Assembly: GCA_964637705.1 (NCBI GenBank)
Contig: CAZWVM010000035.1
Coordinates: forward strand, 1 to 22,930
DNA from: CAZWVM01 sp964637705
GTDB lineage: Bacteria > UBA8481
Direction: 5' to 3'
Length of the DNA: 22,930 nucleotides
In this document: positions 1 through 6,552 of the stretch, in pieces
How positions within the stretch are numbered: the stretch's first letter is position 1
Layout: every line of letters begins with the position of its first letter
Notes under the pieces: generated by a model
Seen by the model: the letters and a program-made list of their open reading frames with translations, nothing else
Database searches by the model: none
What the model was told of the DNA's origin: nothing
Position numbers and translations under genes: made by a program

Positions 1-218
1 CCAACGGCGACGGCGACTCGATCCAGTTCGAGGAGGACTCGCGGATCTCGTCGGTCACGACGACGGCGAACGCCCTGGATCCGTCGCTCTGGGACGTGAC
101 GATCCGCGTGCCGAACGCGCCTCTTTCCTCGACGGCCCTGGCCGGCGGCACCTACCCGAACGGCTTCACGTAGGACGCGGTCTTCCAGACCGGGACCTCC
201 TGGGCGGGGAACGGGGTC
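1..218 (+). pseudogene. flgE: Upstream part of flgE, separated by an in-frame TAG at 171-173
   Basis: Read in the same frame as the hook gene that follows, positions 3-170 encode an uninterrupted stretch with nearly all codons ending in G or C (for example ...SLWDVTIRVPNAPLSS...). A TAG at 171-173 then breaks the frame, and the codons between it and the first ATG at 219 are still GC3-rich and protein-like (DAVFQTGTSWAGNGV). No ATG, GTG or TTG lies in frame between 174 and 218. The downstream reading frame lacks the conserved FlgE N-terminal rod helix, so the true gene must start further left, outside the window. The stop is therefore inside the gene. It could be a nonsense mutation, a sequencing or assembly error (one transition from CAG or TGG), or a read-through codon. 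Confidence 0.7.
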
Positions 219-2444
219 ATGCCCGGCGACGGCCTGGGCGTCCCGGTTCAGTACATCGAGAGCGTGACGAACGAGGTGATCTCGAAGATCTCGGCCGACC
301 GCACGAAGCTGCAACTCGCCCACGGCAACATCATCGACTCGACGCGTTCGAACCCGTCCGCCGACGGCAGGATGTCCACGACCACGGGCACGGACTCGGA
401 TTCCCTGAAGCTCTACATCGACGGCGTGGAGTACCAGAGGATCTCCAACACCACGGCCTTCACCGCCGGCGCCACCCAGTTCAAGCTCGACCCGGACAAC
501 GGCGTCATCACGCTCGCCTCGGCCCTCCCGAACGGCCTGAACGCGATCGTGACCTACGACTACGAGCTCAGGCCGACGAACACGCGGTCCGTCCCGAACG
601 GGCGTACCGTGACGCAGGAGTTCGGGGCGGTGGCGAACCAGGGGGCCGAGGGCGTTTCGCTGGCCGGAACCTCGACGGCGACCGTGGATCGCTCCGCCTT
701 TTACGTGCCGGGCTCCATGTCGCTGACCGTCACGAACGGCGCGACGACTCAGACCTGGACCGAGATGGCCTACGACGCGGCGCTCGTCGCGGGCGGGCTC
801 TCGACGAGCATCTACCGCAACAAGTTCATGGTGAACCCGACGACCGGGCAGATCTACATGGGCGGATTCAACGACGGCACGCGCGTGACGGCGGCGATGA
901 CGGTCCAGGGAACGTATCAGACCTTCCGGCGCTTCGGCGGCGAGCTTTCCACGACGATCGCGAACGGAACCTCGGCGACGGCGATCGACGGCGGGTTCCC
1001 CTCGGGCGTTACGGAAGCGGCGCCGCGGCGGCCCTACGTGGCCGGTTCCGTCGGCACGATCACCCTGGTCCACAACTCCGGCGGCGGCGGCGGCGCGAGC
1101 GAGACCTTCACGGAGGTCGACTTCGGGGCGCCCCTGGGCGCGCGGCAGTTCTACATCAACCCGGATACGAACACGATCCAATGGGGCGCCTTCTTCAACG
1201 GCGACGCGGTCGCGGCCGCGGACACGCTTTCGGGCGCGCACACCTTCGACTTCTACCGTGCCGAGATCGATGTGAACGGCGACGCCACGGCGGACAACGC
1301 CTACGGCGCCCGCGACCTCTGGCGCGTGCGCGACATCGCGCAGGGCGGTTCGGAGACGGGCGACCTGCGGCTGTGGCTGACCGGCGACGGCCTGGACGGT
1401 GCGAACGCGCCCTACCGGCCCTCCGACACGAGCCTTTTGTACCTGCCGAACATCGGCTCGACCTTCCCGGCGCGCCGGGCGGAGATCAACTACAACTCCG
1501 ACGATCGCGTCAACATCATCATCCCGAACGGCCTCACGAAGAACCCGAACGTGAATCCGCTGGTGGACAAGACGGTGGAGACCTTCGCCTTCACGCCGAA
1601 CACCTCGCAGATCACCGGCAACAACGGCAACAACAACCAGGCCGATTCCGGCGACACGAGCGTGGTGACGATCAACGAGCAGGAGGAGTACCTCTACTCG
1701 ACGGCGATCCAGGTCTACGACTCCCTCGGCACGCCGTGGAACGTGCCCTTGAGATTCGAGCGCCTGAGCACGAACAAGTGGCTGATGTACGCGATCGATC
1801 CGACGGACCCGGACGCCTCCCGCATCGCCTTCACGCGGATCCTGGCCTTCGACGCGAACGGCAACTACGACGCGGCCTCGACGGTTCCCTACGAGGCGGC
1901 GACGGCGAACCTGACGGCCAACGACGGCTTCCAGGGGATCTACTTCGACCCGAGCCAGGCGGGCGGCGCGGCGCCGCCCGCGGAAGGGGCGGATCCGCTG
2001 ACGATCTCCCTGGACTTCACCAACCTCGTCCAGACCGCCCGCAAGCCCGACGCGGTCGTGCAGGAGCAGAACGGTTGGCCGCCGGGCAAGCTCGAGAGCT
2101 TCTCCTTCAACGACGAGGGCTTCCTCATCGGCCTCTTCGACAACGGCCGGAGCCTGAACCTGGCGCGCGTGGCGCTCCAGGGCTTCGTCAACCCGGCGGG
2201 CCTCATCGCCGTCGGCCAGAACCTCTTCAAGGACACGGTGAACGCGGGGAAGTACGGCAGTCCGCAGAGGCCGGGCTTCGACGGGGTGGGCACGATCGTG
2301 CCGGGGGCGCTGGAGAGTTCCAACGTGGATCTCTCGGTCGAGTTCGTCGATCTCATCATCACCCAGCGCGGATTCCAGGCTCAGTCGAGGACCATCACGA
2401 CGGCCGACCAGGTCCTGCAGGAAGTGCTCTCGCTCAAGAGGTAG
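219..2444 (+). CDS. flgE: Flagellar hook protein FlgE, C-terminal 741 residues
   Basis: FlgE polymerises outside the cell into the hook, the universal joint between basal body and filament. The C-terminus (GALESSNVDLSVEFVDLI..., then ITQRGFQAQSRTITTADQ) is the classic flagellar rod/hook C-terminal helix. Around residues 498-530 the 'VYDSLGTPWNVPLRFER...WLMYAIDP' stretch is the FlgE D2 domain. Typical FlgE is about 400 residues; this fragment alone is 741, because residues about 60-350 hold three imperfect copies of a beta-rich module with the pattern F-x-(V/L/I)-(N/D)-P-(D/T)-x-G/T-x-I. The ATG at 219 is only the first start after the in-frame TAG at 171-173 and is probably not the real start, since the N-terminal helix is missing and coding signal continues leftwards. 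The gene ends in TAG and is followed by a 7-bp repeat and hairpin, so it is probably last in its transcript. Confidence 0.9.
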   Translation: MPGDGLGVPVQYIESVTNEVISKISADRTKLQLAHGNIIDSTRSNPSADGRMSTTTGTDSDSLKLYIDGVEYQRISNTTAFTAGATQFKLDPDNGVITLASALPNGLNAIVTYDYELRPTNTRSVPNGRTVTQEFGAVANQGAEGVSLAGTSTATVDRSAFYVPGSMSLTVTNGATTQTWTEMAYDAALVAGGLSTSIYRNKFMVNPTTGQIYMGGFNDGTRVTAAMTVQGTYQTFRRFGGELSTTIANGTSATAIDGGFPSGVTEAAPRRPYVAGSVGTITLVHNSGGGGGASETFTEVDFGAPLGARQFYINPDTNTIQWGAFFNGDAVAAADTLSGAHTFDFYRAEIDVNGDATADNAYGARDLWRVRDIAQGGSETGDLRLWLTGDGLDGANAPYRPSDTSLLYLPNIGSTFPARRAEINYNSDDRVNIIIPNGLTKNPNVNPLVDKTVETFAFTPNTSQITGNNGNNNQADSGDTSVVTINEQEEYLYSTAIQVYDSLGTPWNVPLRFERLSTNKWLMYAIDPTDPDASRIAFTRILAFDANGNYDAASTVPYEAATANLTANDGFQGIYFDPSQAGGAAPPAEGADPLTISLDFTNLVQTARKPDAVVQEQNGWPPGKLESFSFNDEGFLIGLFDNGRSLNLARVALQGFVNPAGLIAVGQNLFKDTVNAGKYGSPQRPGFDGVGTIVPGALESSNVDLSVEFVDLIITQRGFQAQSRTITTADQVLQEVLSLKR

Positions 2445-2450
2445 GATGAG

Positions 2451-2485
2451 TGAGGAGTGAGGAGTGAGGGGTGAGGAGTGAGGGG
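2451..2485 (+). repeat. Five tandem 7-bp units TGAGGRG after flgE
   Basis: Five consecutive heptamers are in register: TGAGGAG, TGAGGAG, TGAGGGG, TGAGGAG, TGAGGGG. They begin 7 bases after the flgE stop. The same unit recurs before murD at 10525-10559. The last unit runs into the left arm of the hairpin at 2482-2512. No protein reading frame explains it. Confidence 0.85.
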
Positions 2486-2512
2486 CGTGGAGATATGACG
2501 GCTCCACGCCCC
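2482..2512 (+). terminator. Stem-loop after flgE, probable transcription terminator
   Basis: GGGGCGTGGAG (2482-2492) and CTCCACGCCCC (2502-2512) are perfect 11-bp inverted arms with a 9-base loop. The hairpin lies 37 bases after the flgE stop. There is no immediate T-run; the nearest, CGTTTTTCC, comes about 15 bases later. It could therefore be a terminator with a displaced U-tract or an RNA-stabilising 3' hairpin. Confidence 0.55.
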
Positions 2513-2544
2513 GCTTCTCGCCACCATCGCCCGTTTTTCCCGGC

Positions 2545-2904
2545 ATGATCTACGGACCCGGCGTCCAGGCGCGCTTCGCGGCGCTGCACTTCGGGGGCGA
2601 CCTGCCCGGAGCGACCGCGGCCTGCGAGCGGACGAATCCCGCCTGCGGCGACGTGCTCCGCTACGCGGTGACCGTCGAAGAAGGCCGCATCGCGCGCATC
2701 CGCTGGAAGGCGCTCGGATGTCCTCCCACGCTGGCCGCCGCCGACGTCCTGGCGGAGATGGCGGAGGGCGCCCCCGTGTCGACGGTTCTCGCGATCGGAC
2801 CGGAGCAGGTCGCGGCCCGGCTGGAGGGGCTTCCCCCGACGAGCCGCCACGCGGCGCAACTCGCCGTGGAAACTCTCGAGGCCGTCCTTCAAGGCTTGGA
2901 GTGA
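2545..2904 (+). CDS. NifU/IscU-like iron-sulfur cluster scaffold protein
   Basis: A 119-residue cytoplasmic protein matching the NifU N-terminal (IscU) fold, on which Fe-S clusters are built before transfer to apoproteins. Two ligand regions are visible: 'NPACGD' at about residues 32-37 (cluster Cys and Asp) and 'ALGCPPTLAAADVL' in the middle (second Cys). The third ligand region, usually '(K/R)xHCxxLA', reads 'SRHAAQLAVETL' here, so the third Cys is replaced by Ala. Family members with this replacement are, as far as I recall, found in some lineages, so the protein is probably functional but may act as a variant scaffold or carrier. The ATG start gives the usual short N-terminus (MIYGPGVQARF); no clear Shine-Dalgarno is seen. 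No iscS, sufS or other Fe-S gene is in the window. It lies 18 bases before the signalling gene and may be co-transcribed with it. Confidence 0.8.
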   Translation: MIYGPGVQARFAALHFGGDLPGATAACERTNPACGDVLRYAVTVEEGRIARIRWKALGCPPTLAAADVLAEMAEGAPVSTVLAIGPEQVAARLEGLPPTSRHAAQLAVETLEAVLQGLE

Positions 2905-2922
2905 GTCCGCCTTCGGGGTAGG

Positions 2923-4548
2923 ATGGAGGGGCGGCGGAGTCGTCGGGTCGCCGCCGGCGGGAGGCTTCGACTGGACGAACTGAGATCATTCTACGTGCAG
3001 GGTCTGGCGGCGCAGATCCGCGCCCTTTCCGACGCGCGCGCGGCCCGTTCGACCGGCGAAACCGACGCGGAAAAGACGATCCGGCGGCTCTCTCATTCGC
3101 TCAAGGGCTCCGGGGCCACGTATGGGTTTCCGCGGGTCACGGAGGTCGCCCGTGCCGTCGAGGAGGCGCCCGCGGCCGATCTCGAGGCCCGGCTCGACGA
3201 GCTCCTCCTGCTCCTGGAGTCGATCGTGTCGGAGGAGTCCCACGCCAACGCGCCGCATAGCGTGATGATCGTCGAGGACGATCCGGCGATGACGGACCTG
3301 CTCGTCGAGGCCCTCTCGATGGAGAACCGCGAGATCACGGCGCTCGGGAGGCTCTCCGACGCCGAGGCCCACATGAACGAGAAGTTTCCTTCGCTTGTCG
3401 TCCTCGATCTCGTTCTCCCGGACGGCGACGGTCGCACGCTCCTGACGCGGATCCGCAACCGGCCGTCGCTCGCTGGCATCCCGGTCATCGTCGTCTCGGC
3501 CCTGGGGGAGGCGGCGGTGAGGACGGAATGCCTGGCGCTCGGCGCCGACGCCTTTCTCGTCAAGCCCTTGAACCCGTCGGTGCTCCTGACGACCGCGACG
3601 AATCTCCTGCAGCGAACCCTGAGCCAGGCGCGCGCGGTGCGGCGGGATTCGCTGACGGAGCTCGCGAACCGGGCCGCCTTCCACGAGGCCCTGGAGCGGC
3701 AGAAGGGGATCGCGAAGCGCAGCGGGGAGCCGTTGGCCGTCGCCATCCTCGACCTCGACCGCTTCAAGACCGTCAACGACACCTACGGCCACCGCACGGG
3801 CGACCAGGTGCTCCGGCGCATGGCGCGCATCGTCGAGCAGGCGTTGAGGAAGACGGATTTCTTCGCGCGGTGGGGCGGCGAGGAGTTCGTCGCCTTCTTC
3901 CCGAACGCCAACGCCCAGGGCGCGCGGCTGGGGCTGGAGAAGGCGCTGGAGGCGATGCGCAGCGAGATCTTCACGAGCGAGGACGGTCGAACCTTCCCGC
4001 TCACCTTCTCGGCGGGCGTCGTGGATGCGGACGTGGAGAGGAGCGTCGACGAGAACGTCGCGGCCGCGGACCGGCTTCTCTACCTCGCGAAGTCCACGGG
4101 GCGCAACCGCGTGATCTCGCCGCAGGAGGAGACCTCGGCGGGTCGCGAGCGCCCCCGGATCCTCTTCGTCGAGGACGACGCGATGATCGCGGCCGTGACG
4201 AAGCGACGGCTCGAACAGGAGGGTTTCGCGGTCGAGCACTTCGGGGCCGGCGAACCCGCGATCGAAAAGGCCGTCGAGGGCGGTTTCGCCTTCGCGATCC
4301 TCGACGTCAATCTCCCGGGGATGAACGGCTTCGAGATCCTGGAGAAATTGAGGTCGACGCACGCCACGCGCGCGCTCCCGGTCATGATGCTCACGGCGGT
4401 CGGCAACGAGAAGTCGATCGTGCGCGCCTTCGAACTCGGGGCCGACGACTACATGACCAAGCCCTTCTCCCCGGCTGAACTGCTGGCCCGCGTGATCCGC
4501 CTTCTGAAGAAGGCGGGCATGTGGCGCCCGGGCGTAAATGCAAGCTGA
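2923..4548 (+). CDS. Hpt-REC-GGDEF-REC signalling protein, predicted diguanylate cyclase
   Basis: A 541-residue soluble protein with four domains. Residues about 15-105 are a histidine phosphotransfer domain (LSHSLKGSGATYGF, phosphoacceptor His58). Residues 113-232 are a receiver domain with acidic pair D119/D120, phosphoacceptor Asp162 and Lys214. Residues 240-400 are a GGDEF domain with an intact active site GGEEF (318-322), the 'ILDLDRFKTVNDTYGH' metal and substrate region, and an inhibitory c-di-GMP site RKTD (309-312) at the expected distance. Residues 411-532 are a second receiver with D418/D419, Asp461 and Lys513. It should make cyclic di-GMP from GTP, switched by phosphorylation and limited by product inhibition. 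There is no membrane segment, no kinase domain and no kinase gene nearby, so the phosphate must come from an unlinked kinase. The start ATG follows GGGGTAGG. A link to motility is possible through the nearby flgE but is inference. Confidence 0.92.
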   Translation: MEGRRSRRVAAGGRLRLDELRSFYVQGLAAQIRALSDARAARSTGETDAEKTIRRLSHSLKGSGATYGFPRVTEVARAVEEAPAADLEARLDELLLLLESIVSEESHANAPHSVMIVEDDPAMTDLLVEALSMENREITALGRLSDAEAHMNEKFPSLVVLDLVLPDGDGRTLLTRIRNRPSLAGIPVIVVSALGEAAVRTECLALGADAFLVKPLNPSVLLTTATNLLQRTLSQARAVRRDSLTELANRAAFHEALERQKGIAKRSGEPLAVAILDLDRFKTVNDTYGHRTGDQVLRRMARIVEQALRKTDFFARWGGEEFVAFFPNANAQGARLGLEKALEAMRSEIFTSEDGRTFPLTFSAGVVDADVERSVDENVAAADRLLYLAKSTGRNRVISPQEETSAGRERPRILFVEDDAMIAAVTKRRLEQEGFAVEHFGAGEPAIEKAVEGGFAFAILDVNLPGMNGFEILEKLRSTHATRALPVMMLTAVGNEKSIVRAFELGADDYMTKPFSPAELLARVIRLLKKAGMWRPGVNAS

Positions 4549-4674
4549 ACCAGTTTAATCCGCTCTTAAGGCGCTAATTCAATTTGGGTCACTTCCGACG
4601 CCGTTTCTCAACAGGCTATTCCACAGGTTATTCAATAGCTTCATCTATATTTCAAAGTGTTGCAAACTTTTCGA

Positions 4675-4703
4675 TTGACCTGTCCCAATATAGGTGCTTT
4701 GAT
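4675..4703 (+). promoter_or_regulatory. Candidate sigma-70-type promoter of the dcw operon
   Basis: TTGACC (4675-4680, 5/6 match to TTGACA) and TTTGAT (4698-4703, 4/6 match to TATAAT) are separated by 17 bases. They lie in the 203-base non-coding stretch 4549-4751, which is clearly AT-richer than the rest of the window. The predicted transcript would start near 4710, just before the three GTGGAG boxes. The stretch 4549-4674 otherwise holds only a short direct repeat, ACAGGYTATTC at 4611-4621 and 4623-4633. Confidence 0.5.
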
Positions 4704-4713
4704 TCGCGTGTCG

Positions 4714-4739
4714 GTGGAGCCGAGTGGAGAAAAGTGGAG
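4714..4739 (+). promoter_or_regulatory. MraZ operator: three GTGGAG boxes at 10-bp period
   Basis: GTGGAG occurs at 4714-4719, 4724-4729 and 4734-4739, with 4-base gaps, so all three copies face the same side of the helix. Known MraZ sites are short direct GTGGG-like repeats with 10-bp period upstream of mraZ, bound by the MraZ ring. Placement between the predicted transcription start and the mraZ start suggests autorepression of the whole dcw operon. The third copy also contains the mraZ ribosome binding site (GGAGG, 4736-4740), so bound MraZ would cover it at DNA level. Confidence 0.75.
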
Positions 4740-4751
4740 GAGTGCCGAGCG

Positions 4752-5189
4752 TTGAACGTAGGTACTTACGAACAGCTCATCGACGCAAAGGGACGCATCA
4801 TCCTGCCTGGGGCCTTTAGGCAGGCGCTCGGAGAGTCCTTTATCATCTCCCTCGGCTTCGACGACTGCCTTTCTCTCTGGCGGCGCGAGGACTTCGAGTC
4901 CTTCGTGGACCGCGAAATCCAGAAGCGAAGCGATCTCTCCCGGGCCCAGCGCCAGGTGAACCGTTGGCTGCATTCCTCGGCCCACCCGGCCACCGTCGAC
5001 GCCCAGAACCGGTTCGTCGTGCCGCCTCTCCTGAGGCGCACCGCCAAGCTCGAGCGGGAAATCACGCTCATCGGGGCTGGACACCGGGTCGAAGTCTGGA
5101 ACCGCGAGACGTGGCGGGGCTACATCGAGAAGGCTTCGAATTCCATCGAGGAGATAGCGGAATCCCTGTCGGGCGACCTCCGGATCTGA
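4752..5189 (+). CDS. mraZ: Transcriptional regulator MraZ
   Basis: MraZ is a DNA-binding protein that forms rings and controls the division/cell-wall operon it heads. The 145-residue protein has two SpoVT/AbrB-type half domains: 'DAKGRIILPGAFRQAL' near the N-terminus and 'DAQNRFVVPPLLRR' near residue 80. In the second the usual Gly of DxxGR is Asn. I chose the TTG at 4752 because it gives the family N-terminus (MNVGTYEQLIDAKGR, compare MFxGxYEHxxDxKGR) and has GGAGG 11 bases upstream. GTG at 4734 is the main alternative and would add six residues, but it falls on the operator. An open frame continues upstream to 4584 but is AT-rich and unlike any MraZ. It is the first gene of the operon, 30 bases before rsmH. 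Confidence 0.9.
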   Translation: MNVGTYEQLIDAKGRIILPGAFRQALGESFIISLGFDDCLSLWRREDFESFVDREIQKRSDLSRAQRQVNRWLHSSAHPATVDAQNRFVVPPLLRRTAKLEREITLIGAGHRVEVWNRETWRGYIEKASNSIEEIAESLSGDLRI

Positions 5190-5219
5190 TAATCTTCCCG
5201 CCGAGATAGAGAACGCCGC

Positions 5220-6188
5220 ATGAACGAAGCAACGAACGACGATATCCCGCGCACGGACACGATTCCCGTCCACCGTTCCGTCATGCCCGAGGCCGTGCGC
5301 GAGGTCTTTTCGATCTCTCCCGGCCGGGTTCTCGACGCGACGGCCGGCGCGGGCGGCCACACGGAGATCCTCCTGGAACTCGGACACGAGGTCGTGGCCC
5401 TCGACCGCGATCCCGCGGTCTGCGCCCGATTCGAACGGGAGATCTCGGGCGGCCGTTTCCGGGGACGAAACCTGACGATCCACCACGGAGACTTCGAAGC
5501 CATTCCCTCGCTCGGCCGGTTCGACGGCATTCTCGCCGACCTCGGCCTTTCGTCCGACCAGCTGGCCGACCGTAGCCGGGGCTTCTCATTCGACTCCGCA
5601 GGTCCTGCCGACATGCGCATGGATCCTCGTCTGCCGCGCACCGCCGCCGAGATCGTCGCCGAATCGGCCCCCGATGAACTGGCTTCCATTCTCTATCGTT
5701 ACGGCGAGGAAACCGACTCCCGTAGAATCTCACGGGCGATCGCCGGAAAGAGGTTCGAATCGGCCCGGGAACTGGCGGAGGCGATACGCGCGGCCAAGGG
5801 AGGGCGGCGCGGCCGGATCGATCCGGCCACCCGGTCCTTCCAGGCCCTGCGCATCGCGGTGAACGACGAACTGGGACAGCTCGACGCCCTCCTCCTGGCC
5901 GCGCCCGCCGTGCTGCGCCAGGAAGGCCGGCTGGCCATCATCGCCTTTCACTCGCTGGAGGACCGGCGGGTCAAGAGGGCCTTCGCCGAGTGGTTCGGCC
6001 GGTGCCGTTGTCCACCGGGTTTCCCCGAGTGCCGATGCGGCATGAAACGCCTCGCTTTCCCCCTTTGGAGCGGCTCAAGAACTGCCGATATTCCAGAACT
6101 GGAGGCCAATCCGCGCAGTCGTTCGGCCCGCATGAGGGCGCTCGTCTTCACCCCGGGCGAGGTTGCGCGATCGGATGAGAGAAAATGA
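5220..6188 (+). CDS. rsmH: 16S rRNA (cytosine-1402-N4)-methyltransferase RsmH
   Basis: RsmH (MraW) uses S-adenosylmethionine to methylate N4 of C1402 in 16S rRNA in the ribosomal P site. The 322-residue length is normal. Visible family motifs, in order: 'VHRSVMPEAV', the SAM-binding 'DATAGAGGHTE', 'LADLGLSSDQL', 'GFSFDSAGPADMRMD', 'IDPATRSFQALRIAVNDEL', 'RLAIIAFHSLEDRRVK', a Cys cluster (RCRCPPGFPECRCG) and the C-terminal 'NPRSRSARMRA'. Start is the ATG at 5220; the ribosome binding site is weak. The stop overlaps the ftsL start (ATGA). Its place between mraZ and ftsL is the standard dcw order. Confidence 0.97.
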   Translation: MNEATNDDIPRTDTIPVHRSVMPEAVREVFSISPGRVLDATAGAGGHTEILLELGHEVVALDRDPAVCARFEREISGGRFRGRNLTIHHGDFEAIPSLGRFDGILADLGLSSDQLADRSRGFSFDSAGPADMRMDPRLPRTAAEIVAESAPDELASILYRYGEETDSRRISRAIAGKRFESARELAEAIRAAKGGRRGRIDPATRSFQALRIAVNDELGQLDALLLAAPAVLRQEGRLAIIAFHSLEDRRVKRAFAEWFGRCRCPPGFPECRCGMKRLAFPLWSGSRTADIPELEANPRSRSARMRALVFTPGEVARSDERK

Positions 6189-6505
6189 ATCGATTGAAGG
6201 CGACCTTATCGACCGACGATTTCCGCTCCCGGCGCGATCGCGTGCACTTCGGCGTGATCGGCGCCGCGATGATCTTCGTCCTGGCGATCCTGGCGCAAGG
6301 AACACGTTTCCACGAGTTGAACGCGACGCTGCTCGAGCTCGACCGGGAGAAGCAGGAACTCGACGAGGAGCGGGCGCGACTCTCGTTGCGGCGCGAGCAG
6401 TATCTCGATCCGGGCCGCATTCGCAACGTCGCGGTGGACCAGCTCGGGATGGTGGCGCTGGAGCCCGAGAAGCTGCACGAGATCCGCGAGGGTGCGGGCC
6501 GATGA
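6185..6505 (+). CDS. ftsL: Cell division protein FtsL
   Basis: A 106-residue bitopic membrane protein: a basic cytoplasmic N-terminus, one transmembrane segment at about residues 22-40 (HFGVIGAAMIFVLAILAQG), then a periplasmic coiled coil rich in Leu, Glu and Arg (LLELDREKQELDEERARL). A C-terminal 'DPGRIRNVAVDQLGM' resembles the FtsL/DivIC ending. FtsL pairs with FtsB/DivIC and FtsQ and activates the FtsWI synthase. Assignment rests on topology, size and position after rsmH, since the family is poorly conserved. ATG overlaps the rsmH stop. The gene that should follow, ftsI, is missing. Confidence 0.88.
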   Translation: MNRLKATLSTDDFRSRRDRVHFGVIGAAMIFVLAILAQGTRFHELNATLLELDREKQELDEERARLSLRREQYLDPGRIRNVAVDQLGMVALEPEKLHEIREGAGR

Positions 6506-6552
6506 CCGGCGGGGAGAGAGGCGTGACGGCGGGAGAGAATTCCCGGCCGTGA
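6502..6552 (+). other. 16-codon reading frame where ftsI is expected
   Basis: Between ftsL and murE there is no room for ftsI. What is present is an ATG (6502) overlapping the ftsL stop as ATGA, a 16-codon frame (MTGGERGVTAGENSRP), and a TGA (6550-6552) overlapping the murE GTG as GTGA. The stretch also contains an imperfect direct duplication: GGCGGGGAGAGAGGCGTGACG and then GGCGGGAGAGAATT...CGTGACG. The frame may serve only for translational coupling of murE to ftsL, or it may be the scar of an ftsI deletion. I see no reason to call it a functional peptide. Confidence 0.4.

Noticed and set aside
2986..4362. Long minus-strand open frame opposite the signalling gene
   Set aside because: Arg/Glu-rich translation typical of the antisense of GC-rich genes, with no domain; the plus strand encodes four intact domains.
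4611..4633. ACAGGYTATTC direct repeat and a TATTCCACA resembling a DnaA box
   Set aside because: Only 7 of 9 bases match the DnaA consensus, there is one copy, and dnaA or dnaN is not nearby; no basis for an origin.
4584..4751. In-frame N-terminal extension of MraZ starting at ATG 4584 (56 extra residues)
   Set aside because: The stretch is AT-rich, has no MraZ similarity, and contains the promoter and operator. The TTG at 4752 gives the conserved family N-terminus.
6492..6548. Upstream GTG start for murE at 6492
   Set aside because: Would add an Arg-rich tail overlapping ftsL with no family match. GTG 6549 fits MurE length and has a purine-rich site upstream.
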